Shown one piece after another: positions 8,200 to 16,563 of a DNA stretch of 43,154 bases. A model generated the notes under the pieces. The model was not told where the DNA came from, did no database searches, and saw only the letters and a list, made by a program, of their open reading frames with translations. Origin of the DNA: an uncultured Saprospiraceae bacterium (GTDB taxonomy: Bacteria; Bacteroidota; Bacteroidia; Chitinophagales; Saprospiraceae). The DNA lies in NCBI GenBank assembly GCA_938041445.1, contig CALISO010000013.1:65092-108245 (forward strand), given 5' to 3'. Positions within the stretch are counted from its first letter, which is position 1. Each line of letters begins with the position of its first letter. A program made the translations under genes and the position numbers.

Positions 8200-9579
8200 A
8201 TGGATTTATTAAAAATGCTAAGCGATCAGCTTGGTGGACAATTAGTCACTCAAGCAAGTAAGTTCTTAGGTGAGTCAGAAGGAAATGTAGGAAGTGCCCT
8301 TGATGGTATATTCCCTGCTCTCCTAGGAAAAGTCGCTGATATAGCAGGTGACAAGTCAGGTGCTGAAAAAATCTTCGATATGGTCAAAGGTACTGATGAT
8401 AGTATCCTTGATGACATAGGAGGACTATTTGGAGGAGGACCAGATGCTGTCAATAAGGTATTGGGATCAGGATCAGGTATCGTCAATTCAGTATTCGGTG
8501 GTGGATTAGGATCTATCATTGAGAAAGTTGCAGGTCTTAGTGGAGTAAAAAGCAGTACTTCATCTTCACTTATAAAAATGGCTGCTCCATTCTTATTTGG
8601 TATGGTTAAAAGAGCTGTAATGAAAAAAGGTCTTGATGCGGTAGGTCTAGGAAAACTTCTAGGTGAGCAGAGATCATTCGTAGATAAGTTATTGCCAGCA
8701 GGTCTTGGAAGTGTACTCGGTCTAGGTAAGAACCTAGTAAGCGGAGTCACTAACACAGGAAAAGCTGCTGTATCTGGAACAATGGATGCAGGTAAGAATC
8801 TTGTAGGTGGTGTAGGTAATGTAGCTGGTAAAGCGGCAGGTGGAGTATCTAGCGTAGCTGGTGCAGCTGCAGCAACAACTAAGAAAGCTGGAGGAGGAAT
8901 CCTTAAATGGTTGATCCCAGTATTATTAGGATTGTTAGCTCTTGGGTTCTTTGGATTTAAGACAGGTTGTGGTGCTGTAGATAGTGCTGCTGACATGACT
9001 AAAGGCGCTGTGGATAAGACAGTAAATGTTGCTAAAGATGCAGGTGGAGCAATGACTGATGCTGCTAAAGATGCGGGAGGAGCTATTGGTGATGCTGCAA
9101 AAGGCGCAGGTGATATGATTTCTAGTGCATTCGGTAAGATTGATGAAGCTGCTAAAGCAACACTTGATAAAGTAAAGTTTGATACAGGATCAGCTGGAGA
9201 CCAGATGGTTAAGTATATCAATGGAGGATTCAAAGGAAAGAGTACATTCCAAATCAAGAATGGAAACTTCGCTTCAGGGTCAGATGTATTGACAGCAGAA
9301 ACTAAGAAAGAACTTGATAACTTGACTTCAGTATTAGCTGCATACCCAGGTGTGAAGCTTTCTGTAGATGGTTACACTGATAGTACTGGAGATGCTGCTA
9401 AAAACAAGACTCTTTCAGAAATGAGAGCAAAGTCAGTAAAAGCTTACCTTATCCAAAAAGGTGTAAAAGGAAATAGAATCAAAGCACAAGGATTTGGCGC
9501 TGCTAACCCTATCGCTAGTAATGATACTAAAGAAGGACAAGCACAGAACAGAAGAATTGAACTGAAAGTAATGAAGTAA
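8200..9579 (+). CDS. DUF937 - transmembrane - OmpA-like envelope protein
   Basis: Residues about 1-150 match the DUF937 pattern (GSALDGIFPALLGKVADIAG, DDIGGLFGGG, GSGIVNSVFGGGLGSIIEKV). Residues 160-230 and 262-325 are Ala/Gly/Lys-rich amphipathic repeats (KDAGGAMTDAAKDAGGAIGDAA). A single membrane span lies at about 233-256. Residues 352-459 are an OmpA C-terminal domain with TDSTGD and QNRRIEL, which contain the Asp (394) and Arg (451/452) that bind diaminopimelate in peptidoglycan. There is no cleavable signal peptide, so it is probably anchored in the inner membrane with DUF937 in the cytoplasm and the OmpA domain in the periplasm (inference). DUF937 has no known function. A strong terminator follows. 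Confidence 0.87.
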   Translation: MDLLKMLSDQLGGQLVTQASKFLGESEGNVGSALDGIFPALLGKVADIAGDKSGAEKIFDMVKGTDDSILDDIGGLFGGGPDAVNKVLGSGSGIVNSVFGGGLGSIIEKVAGLSGVKSSTSSSLIKMAAPFLFGMVKRAVMKKGLDAVGLGKLLGEQRSFVDKLLPAGLGSVLGLGKNLVSGVTNTGKAAVSGTMDAGKNLVGGVGNVAGKAAGGVSSVAGAAAATTKKAGGGILKWLIPVLLGLLALGFFGFKTGCGAVDSAADMTKGAVDKTVNVAKDAGGAMTDAAKDAGGAIGDAAKGAGDMISSAFGKIDEAAKATLDKVKFDTGSAGDQMVKYINGGFKGKSTFQIKNGNFASGSDVLTAETKKELDNLTSVLAAYPGVKLSVDGYTDSTGDAAKNKTLSEMRAKSVKAYLIQKGVKGNRIKAQGFGAANPIASNDTKEGQAQNRRIELKVMK

Positions 9580-9612
9580 TATTCAGTACTTAGTTCTAAG
9601 TGAAATAAGAGG

Positions 9613-9651
9613 AAACTCCTTGACTGCTATGTAGTCAAGGAGTTTTTTTTT
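9613..9651 (+). terminator. Rho-independent terminator after the DUF937-OmpA gene
   Basis: Perfect 13-bp stem: AAACTCCTTGACT at 9613-9625 pairs with AGTCAAGGAGTTT at 9633-9645, loop GCTATGT, and the stem runs into a T tract ending at 9651. It begins 33 nt after the stop codon at 9579. Confidence 0.93.
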
Positions 9652-9679
9652 GACAAGGATAAAGATTCACGTATTTTAG
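9650..9679 (+). promoter_or_regulatory. Promoter for the aspartyl protease gene
   Basis: TTG at 9650-9652, exactly 19 nt, then TATTTTAG at 9672-9679 (one mismatch to TAnnTTTG). Architecture and spacing fit the Bacteroidota housekeeping promoter. The TTG uses the last two bases of the preceding terminator's T tract. The predicted transcription start falls at or within a few bases of the ATG at 9681. Confidence 0.48.
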
Positions 9680-9680
9680 G

Positions 9681-10904
9681 ATGGTGATACGCATTGCATT
9701 TATACTTCTATCTATCTGCATATGTAGCACTGTTAGTAGCAGTGACCTACCTATCAAGTTGCTCGAGGGCAAAAAATCTAAGACTATACCAATTAGTTAT
9801 ATCGCTGGATATATTGTGGTTAACCTCAGTGTCAATGATGCTGATCCGGTAGATATGATCTTTGACACTGGATCACAGTACACATTATTCTTTGATAAGC
9901 AATATGCTGATGACTTGGGAGTGGCTTTCACTGATACTATTAATGTCGTTGGATCAGACCTTCGCATCATTAAAGAGGCCTACATTTCAAGAGAGACTGA
10001 TATTGAGTTGAAAGGTAGTATCCCTGTCAGTCACGATGTGCTATTTCTATCAGAAGATATTAATCTATTAGATGAAGTCATTGGTCGACCTATCTCAGGT
10101 ATCTTGGGTACAGCATTCTTCAATAATCTAGGAGTTGAGATTGATTATCGGAGAGGGCAGATGAAAATAGTTGATGCCACATACATTGATCAATTTACTC
10201 GTAAGTATGATGCTCAGACTGAGATCGAGATGATTAAGAATAAACCACACATTAAGTATCAACTTAGAGATGGAAGTAATAGAACAGCGCTACTAGACAC
10301 TGGATCGCCCCTACCCTACACGACATATCTTCAGTCTTTGGGTGATCTACCTGACAATTGGATACCTGGCATTCTTGGCAAAGGAATCGGCGGATCAATA
10401 ACTGGATATCTAGGGCTAGAAGATCAACTCACAATACTTGAACAACAATTCTCCAAGGTGATGACAAGATATCAATTCATCAATGACCTAGATAGTATCT
10501 CTAGAAACGTTGTGGAATACCGAGATGCTGTCATAGGCAATGCGATACTCTCTCAATTCGATGTGATGATAGACTTCATGAATCATCAGATATATACACA
10601 ACCCAATCGCTCATATAAGGCAACATTTCGGTATAATAAATCAGGAATCCAAGTATTGAAATCTGGTGATGACTTGAATGAATACACTGTATTCGCAGTC
10701 AATAAAACTTCACCTGCCTACTATGCCGGAGTCGAAAAAGGAGATATCATTCTGTCTTGCAATTATCTAAGAAAACGATTCTTATCTCTACACAGACTCG
10801 CAAGAGTCTTCGCCTCCAAAAAGGACAAGACAATTAAAATGAAATTGAAAAGAAGTGATGAAATTATTGAAAAAGAATTTGTCTTAGAAGCATACCTTGG
10901 CTAG
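9681..10904 (+). CDS. Secreted aspartyl protease-like protein, two retropepsin-like units plus PDZ
   Basis: A signal peptide covers about residues 1-21 (IRIAFILLSICICSTVSSS). Two retropepsin-like units follow. The first has catalytic-type DTGS at 62-65 and the closing strand ISGILGTAFF at 138-147. The second has DTGS at 206-209 and VIGNAILSQFDVMIDF at 284-299. Residues about 318-407 form a PDZ domain (ININ-type entry SGIQVLKSG, then TSPAYYAGVEKGDIIL). One DTG per chain with homodimerisation is usual in bacterial retropepsin-like proteins. Two in one chain suggest a pseudo-symmetric, pepsin-like active site made from one polypeptide. The substrate is unknown. It is convergent with, and overlaps by 4 bases, the YdeI-like gene. 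Confidence 0.85.
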   Translation: MVIRIAFILLSICICSTVSSSDLPIKLLEGKKSKTIPISYIAGYIVVNLSVNDADPVDMIFDTGSQYTLFFDKQYADDLGVAFTDTINVVGSDLRIIKEAYISRETDIELKGSIPVSHDVLFLSEDINLLDEVIGRPISGILGTAFFNNLGVEIDYRRGQMKIVDATYIDQFTRKYDAQTEIEMIKNKPHIKYQLRDGSNRTALLDTGSPLPYTTYLQSLGDLPDNWIPGILGKGIGGSITGYLGLEDQLTILEQQFSKVMTRYQFINDLDSISRNVVEYRDAVIGNAILSQFDVMIDFMNHQIYTQPNRSYKATFRYNKSGIQVLKSGDDLNEYTVFAVNKTSPAYYAGVEKGDIILSCNYLRKRFLSLHRLARVFASKKDKTIKMKLKRSDEIIEKEFVLEAYLG

Positions 10905-11419
10905 TAGTTCTGTCTCCAATCTTTCATACATTGATTGAGTTCTTTAAAATCAAGATTGCCTTTCTTCATCTTCAGATAATCCATAATGATAAGTGACTTG
11001 ACCAATCGAATGTCAGTGGATTTAGGTTTTGATGCCATATAGATGAGGTTGCGTCTGACTCCGGGTTTCAATCCATCAAAGTACTTGACTGCCTCATCAT
11101 CTACTCGCATCAACTCTTCCATCTCTTGACACAGAGGCATTCCATACTTACTTGTATCTTCTTTAATGTGGACTTTGACTTTATCTCCGACGCTGATCTT
11201 CAGTTTCTTCTCATTCTCTTTATTCATAATGATAAAGTGTTGACCGTCACCATCTGAAATCAAGGCACTATAGCTCTCCACAGTGTCATTCATTGTAATT
11301 ATGAAACGTTTATAGCCTGCCGTTTTTATCTGTTGGACTATGTCAACAGGAACAAGTAAGTGCTTATAGTAGATAATACCTGCCTTCTCATTATATGTGC
11401 CTTCGAATGTAAACTCCAT
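10901..11419 (-). CDS. YdeI/OmpD-associated-family protein with DUF1905 domain
   Basis: Residues about 3-92 match DUF1905 (a small beta barrel: FEGTYNEKAGIIYYKHLLVP, KRFIITMNDTVESYSALI, VGDKVKVHIKED). Residues about 103-165 match the YdeI/bacteriocin-protection C-terminal helical region (VKYFDGLKPGVRRNLIYMAS, KPKSTDIRLVKSLIIMDYL). The biochemical role of the family is not established. The start ATG shares one base with the TGA of the DUF1543 gene upstream, so translation is probably coupled. It is the last gene of the minus-strand operon that begins at 17238. Confidence 0.85.
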   Translation of the reverse strand: MEFTFEGTYNEKAGIIYYKHLLVPVDIVQQIKTAGYKRFIITMNDTVESYSALISDGDGQHFIIMNKENEKKLKISVGDKVKVHIKEDTSKYGMPLCQEMEELMRVDDEAVKYFDGLKPGVRRNLIYMASKPKSTDIRLVKSLIIMDYLKMKKGNLDFKELNQCMKDWRQNY

Positions 11420-11964
11420 CAGGGTTGCGGATTAGAATTGATATATTCTGCGATAACTGCTTTTGGGATTTTGTGGTATCCGTTATTTGGCACAAATTTA
11501 TGGCCTGCATCATTCTTCGTCAAATGAATATAGTATCCATCGACATGGTCTATTCTGATGCAGTCATCAACATCATAAAGGTCATCGGTATGCACTTGAT
11601 CTTTGCCCACGAGCAAGGTAGCCTTACTACGTTTCTTGGCTTCAATTTCTTTCTCTGCAACAACAAATTGTATAGCATGCAACTCTGTAAAACTTTCTGG
11701 CTCATAAGCTCCTAGATTGACAAAATATAAAGATGCTGATTGATCCTTTGGTGGTACCTCACTGAGTGTCACCTCATAACCATCCAACTGACTCAATACA
11801 ATCCAAGAATCTATATGGCACTTATCCTTCCTCCCAAACCACTTATCCAATATAGACGGATAGAGCTGTTTGAGACTATCACCTACGACAAAGATGACAT
11901 CGTGTAATTCGATACTGCATCCGTGGGCTCTGCCACCTAGATAGAGTGCATAGAGTTTTTTCAT
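11419..11964 (-). CDS. DUF1543 domain protein
   Basis: The N-terminus LYALYLGGRAHGCSIELHDV followed by IFVVGDSLKQLYPSI and KDKCHIDSWIVLSQLDGYEV is the DUF1543 signature. A second, weaker copy of the fold may be present at about 85-160 (SLYFVNLGAYEPESFTELH; RIDHVDGYYIHL), as in family members with two halves. No enzyme motif is visible and the function is unknown. It lies 19 nt after the metallopeptidase gene, and its stop overlaps the start of the next gene. Confidence 0.85.
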   Translation of the reverse strand: MKKLYALYLGGRAHGCSIELHDVIFVVGDSLKQLYPSILDKWFGRKDKCHIDSWIVLSQLDGYEVTLSEVPPKDQSASLYFVNLGAYEPESFTELHAIQFVVAEKEIEAKKRSKATLLVGKDQVHTDDLYDVDDCIRIDHVDGYYIHLTKNDAGHKFVPNNGYHKIPKAVIAEYINSNPQP

Positions 11965-11983
11965 TTGATCATTTTCTAGAAGG

Positions 11984-13624
11984 TTAGCGCTTCACTTTTC
12001 TTACATCGATATAGAAGTTATCATCAATGACTAGTTCTTCAACATTTAACCTAAGTGACTGCCATCGCTTATTATCTGGAGTGAGTCTTATGACTTCATC
12101 ACCTTTCAGAATATCTACTGGCATATCAAAGTCTGACACACAATCTGACCAACAATAATACAGTATCCCATCTTCTATGTAGTAGTCGAGCACTGGAATA
12201 TTCGCCGTACGTAGATATTGGTCAAAGAATGGTTGACAATCGATGTTGAGAAACGTAGAGATGTAGTCTTCCATTTGAGAAGAGTCAATCGTTTGATGCC
12301 TAAAATATGCGTTCATCCCTCTGAGTAATTCTCGCCACTTGTCATCATCGCCTACAACGGTACGCAATGTATTAAGCATATTAGCACCTTTGTAGTAGAC
12401 ATCAATTGGATAGTGATCGTAGTTGACACCGTATGGACCAATCATTGGTTTCTTGTTTTCGATATTATCTCTGACACCTTTGACATAGTCTTGACCAGCA
12501 TCCTTACCGTAGTGGTAATCCACATAGAGAGACTCTGAATAACTGGTAAATGATTCGTGGAGCCACATATCTCCGAGATCCCTATATGTAATGTTATTAG
12601 CAAACCATTCGTGTCCGGCCTCGTGAACTATGATAAAATCAAACTTCATCCCCCAACCTGTGCCGCTCAAATCATTGCCCAGATAGCCTTGTAAGAACTT
12701 GTTACCATAAGTGACGGAACTCTGGTGCTCCATCCCCAAGTATGGTACTTGGACCAATTTAAATCCATCTTCGTAAAATGGATATGGACCAAACCAATAC
12801 TCAAAGGCATCTAACATTTTGGGGACTTGCTTGAAGTGCTCTCTTGCCTTGGCTTCATCCTGCTCGAGTACCCAATAGCTGAGATCTAGGTCGCCATCTT
12901 CTCCAGGATAGACTTCATCCCAGTGCATATAATTGCCGATATTGATGTTGACACCATAGTTATTGATGGGATTGACAACTTGCCAGTGAAAGCTCTTAGT
13001 CTTGGCAACAGGGTCAAAAGATCTGGAGATTAGTCGACCATTGGACACATCTGCTAGATTGGCAGGTACTGTCACTATGATATCCATACTGTCGACTTCA
13101 TCATACATATGATCTTTACACGGCCACCATACACTTGCACCTAATCCTTGACAAGAAGAGGCGATGAAGTCAACTCCCTGATCATCCTTCTTCCAACTGA
13201 TCCCTCCATCCCATGGTGCTCTCACTGCAGGCCTTGGATGACCAGAATAGTAGATGGTCAATGAATCCATAGTGCCGATAGCAGCCTTAGCAGGAAGCGT
13301 AATCAAGAAGGCATTATCAACCACTCTATCACTCTCTACCAATTGATGATGATAGACTACTGAATCAATCTGTAGTGGCAATTGCAAGTCTATTTGCATC
13401 AGATCTGCCTCGGCTAATACTTCGTAGCGGATGACATTACTACCTACAATAGTTTTATCATCTGGAAAGACTTCTACTGAGAGATCGTAGTGGACTAGAT
13501 CCCACCAAGCACGTTCAGGTGTGATGCTGCCCCTGAGTGTATCTTCCAAGGTAAATTGACCAAATATCTCCTGCCCAGAAGAAAAGAAAATCGTCATTGT
13601 TAATATGATATAGGTCCATCTCAT
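11984..13624 (-). CDS. Secreted M1-family (gluzincin) metallopeptidase
   Basis: Signal peptide at 1-23 (ending SSGQEIFGQ). An N-terminal beta-rich domain of M1 peptidases covers about 38-230. The catalytic zinc site is HEAGH at 334-338, with the third ligand Glu357 in LHESFTSYSE. GMEHQS at 297-302 takes the place of the exopeptidase GxMEN loop, and Tyr410 or Tyr411 (DVYYKGANML) fits the transition-state tyrosine. M1 enzymes remove N-terminal residues from peptides. At 546 residues it lacks the long C-terminal helical domain of PepN and is closer to short periplasmic forms. It is probably periplasmic or outer-membrane associated (inference). Confidence 0.92.
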   Translation of the reverse strand: MRWTYIILTMTIFFSSGQEIFGQFTLEDTLRGSITPERAWWDLVHYDLSVEVFPDDKTIVGSNVIRYEVLAEADLMQIDLQLPLQIDSVVYHHQLVESDRVVDNAFLITLPAKAAIGTMDSLTIYYSGHPRPAVRAPWDGGISWKKDDQGVDFIASSCQGLGASVWWPCKDHMYDEVDSMDIIVTVPANLADVSNGRLISRSFDPVAKTKSFHWQVVNPINNYGVNINIGNYMHWDEVYPGEDGDLDLSYWVLEQDEAKAREHFKQVPKMLDAFEYWFGPYPFYEDGFKLVQVPYLGMEHQSSVTYGNKFLQGYLGNDLSGTGWGMKFDFIIVHEAGHEWFANNITYRDLGDMWLHESFTSYSESLYVDYHYGKDAGQDYVKGVRDNIENKKPMIGPYGVNYDHYPIDVYYKGANMLNTLRTVVGDDDKWRELLRGMNAYFRHQTIDSSQMEDYISTFLNIDCQPFFDQYLRTANIPVLDYYIEDGILYYCWSDCVSDFDMPVDILKGDEVIRLTPDNKRWQSLRLNVEELVIDDNFYIDVRKVKR

Positions 13625-13654
13625 CTTTAATAAAATTACGGATTTCAGTTCTGT

Positions 13655-14197
13655 TTAAGTTTTATTTCTAAGATAATTTTCAATAACCATTTGCTCCAAC
13701 TCTTCAAATTTTATCTTCAATGTGCCTGATACAATCGTAATTGGAGTTTCATATATCTTCATATTCATTCTCATCATCTTAGCTTGAAGACCATTCTTAG
13801 CTTTTTGAATATAGACCTCAGGATTTCGAACTATGAGAAGCAAAAATTTAGTGGACTGAACCTGTGCTTTTCTGATTTCAATGATGTCGCTCCATTCAAT
13901 TAAACCAATACTTGATGCATTTGTATTGTCGACTATTCCTTTTGAATTAATAATTAACCCAGTTGTTTTATCAAAGAGTTTCTTAATTCCTAAAGTACAC
14001 GCTGCTCCAAAAAACAAGACAGCAATAATCCCAAAAACAACATAAACTTGAGGATTGGTGATACCAAATAATCGTGATACGAACAATTCAGGTCTTAATG
14101 CAATAAAGAATCCAAAAGTGACCAAAGCGATCCCACCCATAAGCACTATCAATATTTTCTTTTTGCCTAGTGGTATTTCAATTGGTTCATTATTCAT
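13655..14197 (-). CDS. STM3941-like two-TM membrane protein (PH-like domain)
   Basis: The frame is open from 14248, but I place the start at the ATG at 14197. That gives the family-like N-terminus NNEPIEIPLGKKK, lies one base after the galE stop, and avoids a 50-base overlap with galE. Two membrane segments (ILIVLMGGIALVTFGFFIAL and VYVVFGIIAVLFFGAACTLG) are followed by a small cytosolic beta domain (GLIINSKGIVDNT, IGLIEWSDIIEIRKAQ, KFLLLIVRNPEVYI) that resembles bacterial PH-like domains. The function is unknown. Confidence 0.72.
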   Translation of the reverse strand: MNNEPIEIPLGKKKILIVLMGGIALVTFGFFIALRPELFVSRLFGITNPQVYVVFGIIAVLFFGAACTLGIKKLFDKTTGLIINSKGIVDNTNASSIGLIEWSDIIEIRKAQVQSTKFLLLIVRNPEVYIQKAKNGLQAKMMRMNMKIYETPITIVSGTLKIKFEELEQMVIENYLRNKT

Positions 14198-14198
14198 A

Positions 14199-15212
14199 TT
14201 AACTACTCCGCTTAACTTCCCAATTCCACGCAGTTCGCATAATATCATTGATGTCTCTAGTTGGAGACCATCCTAATTCTGCGATTACTCGACTTGTATC
14301 TGCATAGATGGACATGACATCTCCTTCTCTTCGTGGACCGATTTGATAATTGAGAGATTGTCCACTGACTTGTTCGAATGCTTTGATGGCTTCTAGGACA
14401 GTGACACCTTCGCCGATACCGAGATTATAGACAGAAAGATTATTTTCTATCATTCTGTCTAGTGCTTTCAGTGCTAGAGTATGTGCCGCAGCAAGATCCA
14501 TCACATGGATATAGTCTCTGATACAACTCCCATCACGCGTTGGATAATCATCACCGAATACCGTCATATCAGATCTCTTACCTATACCAGTCTCAGTGAT
14601 CACGGGTACAAGATTAGTGGGTGGATTGAGTGAAAGTTCTCCAATGACATTGGAGTCGTGAGCTCCAGCTGGATTGAAGTACCTGAGATTAATTGCCTTG
14701 AAGTTTCCATTAGCCTGGCAATAATCTTGGATCATCTTCTCACCAATTTGCTTAGTTCGTCCATAAGGTGACTCAGCTTCAGCAAGTGGTGTCTGTTCAG
14801 TGACTGGAAGGATTTCAGCATTACCATACACCGAACAAGATGATGAAAATATCAAGCGATTGACCTTATGAGCATCCATCACCTCTAGTAAGGTATTGAG
14901 TCCGCCAATATTATTTCTGAAGTATTTGAGCGGTTCGTTGACCGACTCATTGACACTTTTATATGCTGCAAAGTGAATGACACCGACAATATTATTCTCC
15001 TCGAATACCTGAGTCAATGCTTCTCTATCGCAGATATCTATTGAGTAATTAATGACCTCAGAATCAACGATCTGCTTGATGCCATCTAATACATTCAATG
15101 AAGAATTACTTTGATTGTCCACGATGATGGGATGGTAACCTTGAGAGATCAAATCCACAACCGTATGACTACCGATATATCCTGTACCACCCGTGACGAG
15201 TATGTGCTGCAT
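14199..15212 (-). CDS. galE: UDP-glucose 4-epimerase
   Basis: Extended short-chain dehydrogenase of 337 residues, the usual GalE length. The NAD-binding motif TGGTGYIGSH is at 7-16. The catalytic triad is Ser124 (FSSSCSVYG), Tyr150 and Lys154 (SPYGRTKQIGEK). LRYFNPAGAH and the C-terminal NLGIGEGVTVLEAI, GPRREGDVMSIYAD complete the typical pattern. It interconverts UDP-glucose and UDP-galactose (possibly also the N-acetyl forms) for galactose use and cell-surface polysaccharide. It sits 13 nt after mtaB in the operon; no other sugar-nucleotide genes are beside it. Confidence 0.95.
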   Translation of the reverse strand: MQHILVTGGTGYIGSHTVVDLISQGYHPIIVDNQSNSSLNVLDGIKQIVDSEVINYSIDICDREALTQVFEENNIVGVIHFAAYKSVNESVNEPLKYFRNNIGGLNTLLEVMDAHKVNRLIFSSSCSVYGNAEILPVTEQTPLAEAESPYGRTKQIGEKMIQDYCQANGNFKAINLRYFNPAGAHDSNVIGELSLNPPTNLVPVITETGIGKRSDMTVFGDDYPTRDGSCIRDYIHVMDLAAAHTLALKALDRMIENNLSVYNLGIGEGVTVLEAIKAFEQVSGQSLNYQIGPRREGDVMSIYADTSRVIAELGWSPTRDINDIMRTAWNWEVKRSS

Positions 15213-15225
15213 TTAATTAATTTTA

Positions 15226-16551
15226 TTATTCTAGGACTAGTTCGTAAGCATCTTTACACTCTTTCTTGACATCGACAATTTTGTTTTGGTACGCTTGTGC
15301 AAATGGTACTTTGACCTTGAGATAATTCTCACTGAATCCGTACATATAACCATTCTTATTTTCGTTCTCAAATAATACGGTACCAACATTCGGACCATAG
15401 TCTTGATAAAACTCCGTCTTTTTCTGCTTAGATAAGTTACGGAGCATTTCGTTTCGTTTACGTCGGAGGTGCATGTCAATGACTCCATCCATTGTCGCTG
15501 CAGGTGTATTGTCCCGCTCTGAATATGTGAAGACATGTAAGTAAGAGATAGGCAAACTCTCCAAAAAATGAAAAGTCTCAAGGAAGTGATCGTCAGTCTC
15601 TCCAGGAAATCCTACTATCACATCTACACCTATACATGCTGCCGGATTGTATGACTTGATCTTAGTTACTCGATCAGCATACAGTTCTCTCTTATATCGA
15701 CGCTTCATCTTTGCTAAGATTTCATTGCTCCCTGATTGCAATGGCATATGGAAGTGTGGCACAAATCTATCCGATCTAAAAACGAAGTCGATTATCTCAT
15801 CACTGCAGAGGTTGGGTTCAATGCTAGATATTCTGAATCTTTCAATGTTGTCAACCTTATCAAGTCCTCTGATGAGGTCAATAAATAAATCTTCTTTCTT
15901 TGGACGGATACCTTCGATGACTTCAGTGCCATTTCCAAAGTCTCCAATATTCACTCCAGTCAGTACGATTTCTTGGACTCCATGCTCACCTAGTGTGATC
16001 GCTCGATTGACAATATTGGCAACTGTATCACTCCGGCTCTTGCCTCTTGCTTGAGGGATAGTACAGAAAGTACACTTATAGTCACAACCATCTTGGACCT
16101 TGAGAAATGTCCGAGTCCGGTCGCCGATGCTGAATGCTGGATCAAAAACTCTGACTTCATCGATATCACCAACGAGATTAACTGCTACATTATCTTCCAA
16201 ACCAACCATTTCATTCACGACAGTAAGCAGTCTAAATTTATCTTTGGCTCCGACCACCATGTCGACTTCATCAATATTGGTAATCTCTTCAGGCTTAAGT
16301 TGGGCATAGCAGCCCATCATAATCACCTTGGCATCTGGATTTGTTCTCTTTGCTTTTCTGGCAATATTTCGGCATTTGCGATCAGCAAAATCTGTCACAG
16401 AGCAAGTATTGACCACGTAGATGTCGGCATCATTCTTAAAGTCCACAACACCATACCCAGCCGACTCAAACTGTTGTCTGATACTAGAAGTTTCAGAGAA
16501 ATTGAGCTTACAGCCTAAGGTGTGAAATGCGATTGTCTTTGGTGTTGCCAC
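15226..16551 (-). CDS. mtaB: tRNA N6-threonylcarbamoyladenosine-37 methylthiotransferase MtaB
   Basis: Radical-SAM methylthiotransferase of 441 residues. The N-terminal UPF0004 domain starts with TLGCKLNFSE, and its three cluster cysteines are Cys14, Cys50 and Cys81. The radical-SAM motif is Cys156-Cys160-Cys163 in GCDYKCTFCTIPQARG. The GCKLNFSE form is typical of MtaB rather than MiaB or RimO, and a C-terminal TRAM-like region ends the protein. It adds methylthio to t6A37 to give ms2t6A in tRNAs reading ANN codons. It is placed 12 nt after the DUF2461 gene. Confidence 0.94.
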   Translation of the reverse strand: MATPKTIAFHTLGCKLNFSETSSIRQQFESAGYGVVDFKNDADIYVVNTCSVTDFADRKCRNIARKAKRTNPDAKVIMMGCYAQLKPEEITNIDEVDMVVGAKDKFRLLTVVNEMVGLEDNVAVNLVGDIDEVRVFDPAFSIGDRTRTFLKVQDGCDYKCTFCTIPQARGKSRSDTVANIVNRAITLGEHGVQEIVLTGVNIGDFGNGTEVIEGIRPKKEDLFIDLIRGLDKVDNIERFRISSIEPNLCSDEIIDFVFRSDRFVPHFHMPLQSGSNEILAKMKRRYKRELYADRVTKIKSYNPAACIGVDVIVGFPGETDDHFLETFHFLESLPISYLHVFTYSERDNTPAATMDGVIDMHLRRKRNEMLRNLSKQKKTEFYQDYGPNVGTVLFENENKNGYMYGFSENYLKVKVPFAQAYQNKIVDVKKECKDAYELVLE

Positions 16552-16563
16552 TGTTTCTTATTC

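Noticed and set aside
8250-9257. 335-codon minus-strand open frame opposite the DUF937-OmpA gene
   Set aside because: It is Pro/Ala-rich because it is the complement of Ala/Gly-rich coding sequence; the plus-strand frame has clear domains.
14198-14248. Upstream start for the STM3941-like protein at 14248
   Set aside because: It would add 17 residues inside galE that do not look like the family N-terminus; the ATG at 14197 is better placed.
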